From: Phoebastria nigripes
Lineage: Eukaryota; Chordata; Aves; Procellariiformes; Diomedeidae
DNA: 64,000 nt
Reading direction: 5' to 3'
Assembly (NCBI GenBank): GCA_035582835.1
Contig: JAYKAV010002779.1
Location: 279,776 to 343,775 of the forward strand
In this document: piece by piece, positions 62,739 through 64,000 of the stretch
How positions within the stretch are numbered: position 1 is the first letter of the stretch
How the letters are laid out: each line of letters opens with the position of its first letter
Position numbers and translations under genes: made by a program
The notes under the pieces: model-generated
The model's input: only the letters and a program-made list of their open reading frames with translations
Told to the model about the DNA's origin: nothing
Database searches by the model: none

Positions 62739-64000
62739 AAAATGTGTTTCAATAGACAACATTTTTCCCCTCTGTTACCTACCATGTAGGTCACTGTTCC
62801 AGTGATCCTGTTTTAGTCATTTTCAGCATCAGGAAAATAAATTCTCTACTTTGGGGTATTTGCAAAGAGTATTTTTCTCCCTTATTTAGTGTTAACATAA
62901 AACTCAGAAAGCAAAATTCTCTGAGAACCAGTTACATTGTTCTGAATTTCTAGCAAATGCGTTTGTTGTAATTAATAGAGATCTTTTTTCCCTGATGATT
63001 CTGCCTTTGTATTAAGTATTCTATGACGGTAACATGACTTAAAACCAGGATATGTCATCCTCCCTCCCCCCCCGCCAAAAAAAATATTTTAAAGAAGCAT
63101 CTAAAAAAGCGATAACATGTTGTATCACCAGGTGCGACTCTGCATTAGAGAATTCAGCTGTTCACAGCTAGGTCAAAAGCATCTGGAAATGCAATGTATA
63201 ATATAATTTAGAAATTAGGAAGTAGAGTGGTGATTGCTGAATTGAGATAAAGCAGGAAACCTCGTTCCCCTTTTCACATTTTTGTAACTGAAACCAAGAA
63301 AATTCAATGCAAAAGGGGTACGTATATTAATAGAGTTGGTTAACATACAATACTAAAGTTCTTTTACTGATGGCAAGTAGACTTGATGCACATATATTTC
63401 CCTTAAAAATATGAATACATACATGAATGCATATTTTGTGATGCTAATGTAACAGAAAATATTTATTTCCTGTGAATTTTAACCCTTTATAACCTGCATC
63501 TTGTACCCTCCTGTGGGGGCAATTTTGTGGCAGCTACCCAGGGAAAAAAGCTATTATCAGACTGATGTTTTCTCAGTCATGGAGATTTTAAATGTGCTCT
63601 TAAACTGCATGGAATTAAATCTGTCAAGATCAAGAAGTACTGCATGTGTTCTATGTTTTTAAAAACTATAACAAACCCAAGCCTAAATGACATTTAGTAC
63701 TTCACCGACTACTGACTGAGCATGCTACAGAACTTGATGTTTTTTATTGTTTTCTTTTAAATGAAGGATTGGGAGCAAAAAGGAAAAGAGAGATGGGGGA
63801 AAATCTATCAAGTTGCAAAAAAATTGGCCTTTTTTCTAATTGTGACATCCATGTTCTCTGCAGATAGCAATGTGATGATATGAAGACTGGAAAAGAAGAA
63901 TAAAAATGTCAGGAAGAAATATTCCAAGTTGTAAATAAGTTTTGGCACAGTTAAATGAGAGAATCATGATGCATGGAAATCACTACACAGAATATGAATA
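62739..64000. other. AT-rich non-coding DNA to the window end
   Basis: No coding exon or named repeat was recognised. A C9 run occurs near 63066 in CCTCCCTCCCCCCCCCG. Confidence 0.6.

Noticed and set aside
1..64000. Bacterial operons, CRISPR arrays or phage genes
   Set aside because: Avian repeats, low coding density and microsatellites show a vertebrate nuclear genome. No regular spacer array or operon is present.

Overview
The window looks like a stretch of bird nuclear genome: AT-rich, intron- or desert-like, with no gene I can name. The avian call rests on the interspersed repeats. There are four 5'-truncated CR1 LINE copies, two of them with the typical CR1 3' end (ATTCTATG-type octamers next to the GGTTGGAAGGGACC block). 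There is also one solo LTR of an avian ERVL-like endogenous retrovirus with exact 5-bp target-site duplications. No L1, Alu-like or other mammalian SINEs were seen. Isolated single Ns are scattered through the sequence, as in many draft assemblies.

Layout. 1-6.7 kb: unannotated AT-rich DNA with an 81-bp A tract, an 18-bp tandem duplication, a 23-bp palindrome and an unexplained open region at 779-1315. 6.7-17.4 kb: the repeat-rich part, with an old CR1 carrying the end of the reverse-transcriptase ORF (6733-7161), two young near-identical CR1 3' ends in inverted orientation (9341-9487 and 14080-14238), and an older CR1 split by G/T/C homopolymers (16785-17362). 17.4-31 kb: A/C-rich low-complexity DNA, the solo LTR (21094-21688), a perfect 28-bp palindrome, and two relics of very old palindromic elements. 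31-45 kb: mostly featureless AT-rich DNA, broken by a GC-richer patch with recurring GCTA words (38336-38720) and a TTTC microsatellite. 45-50 kb: a 185-codon ORF on the minus strand with a good splice acceptor, which is the best candidate for an unrecognised exon, plus more palindromic relics. 50-64 kb: an 84-bp pure A tract, an ORF-dense segment near 53-55 kb, a large palindromic relic at 58.3-58.5 kb, and a slightly CpG-richer patch near 60.6-61.2 kb that could be a promoter or first exon.

Nothing shows genes working together. Most ORFs are chance products of AT-rich sequence or lie inside repeats. The most distinctive signals are a dispersed set of ancient palindromic (MITE-like) relics sharing GGCCARATTSTG-type ends, a marked strand bias of long A tracts, the intact LTR with a full CRE octamer, and the candidate exon. 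All calls come from reading the sequence and from remembered family features. No search was run.
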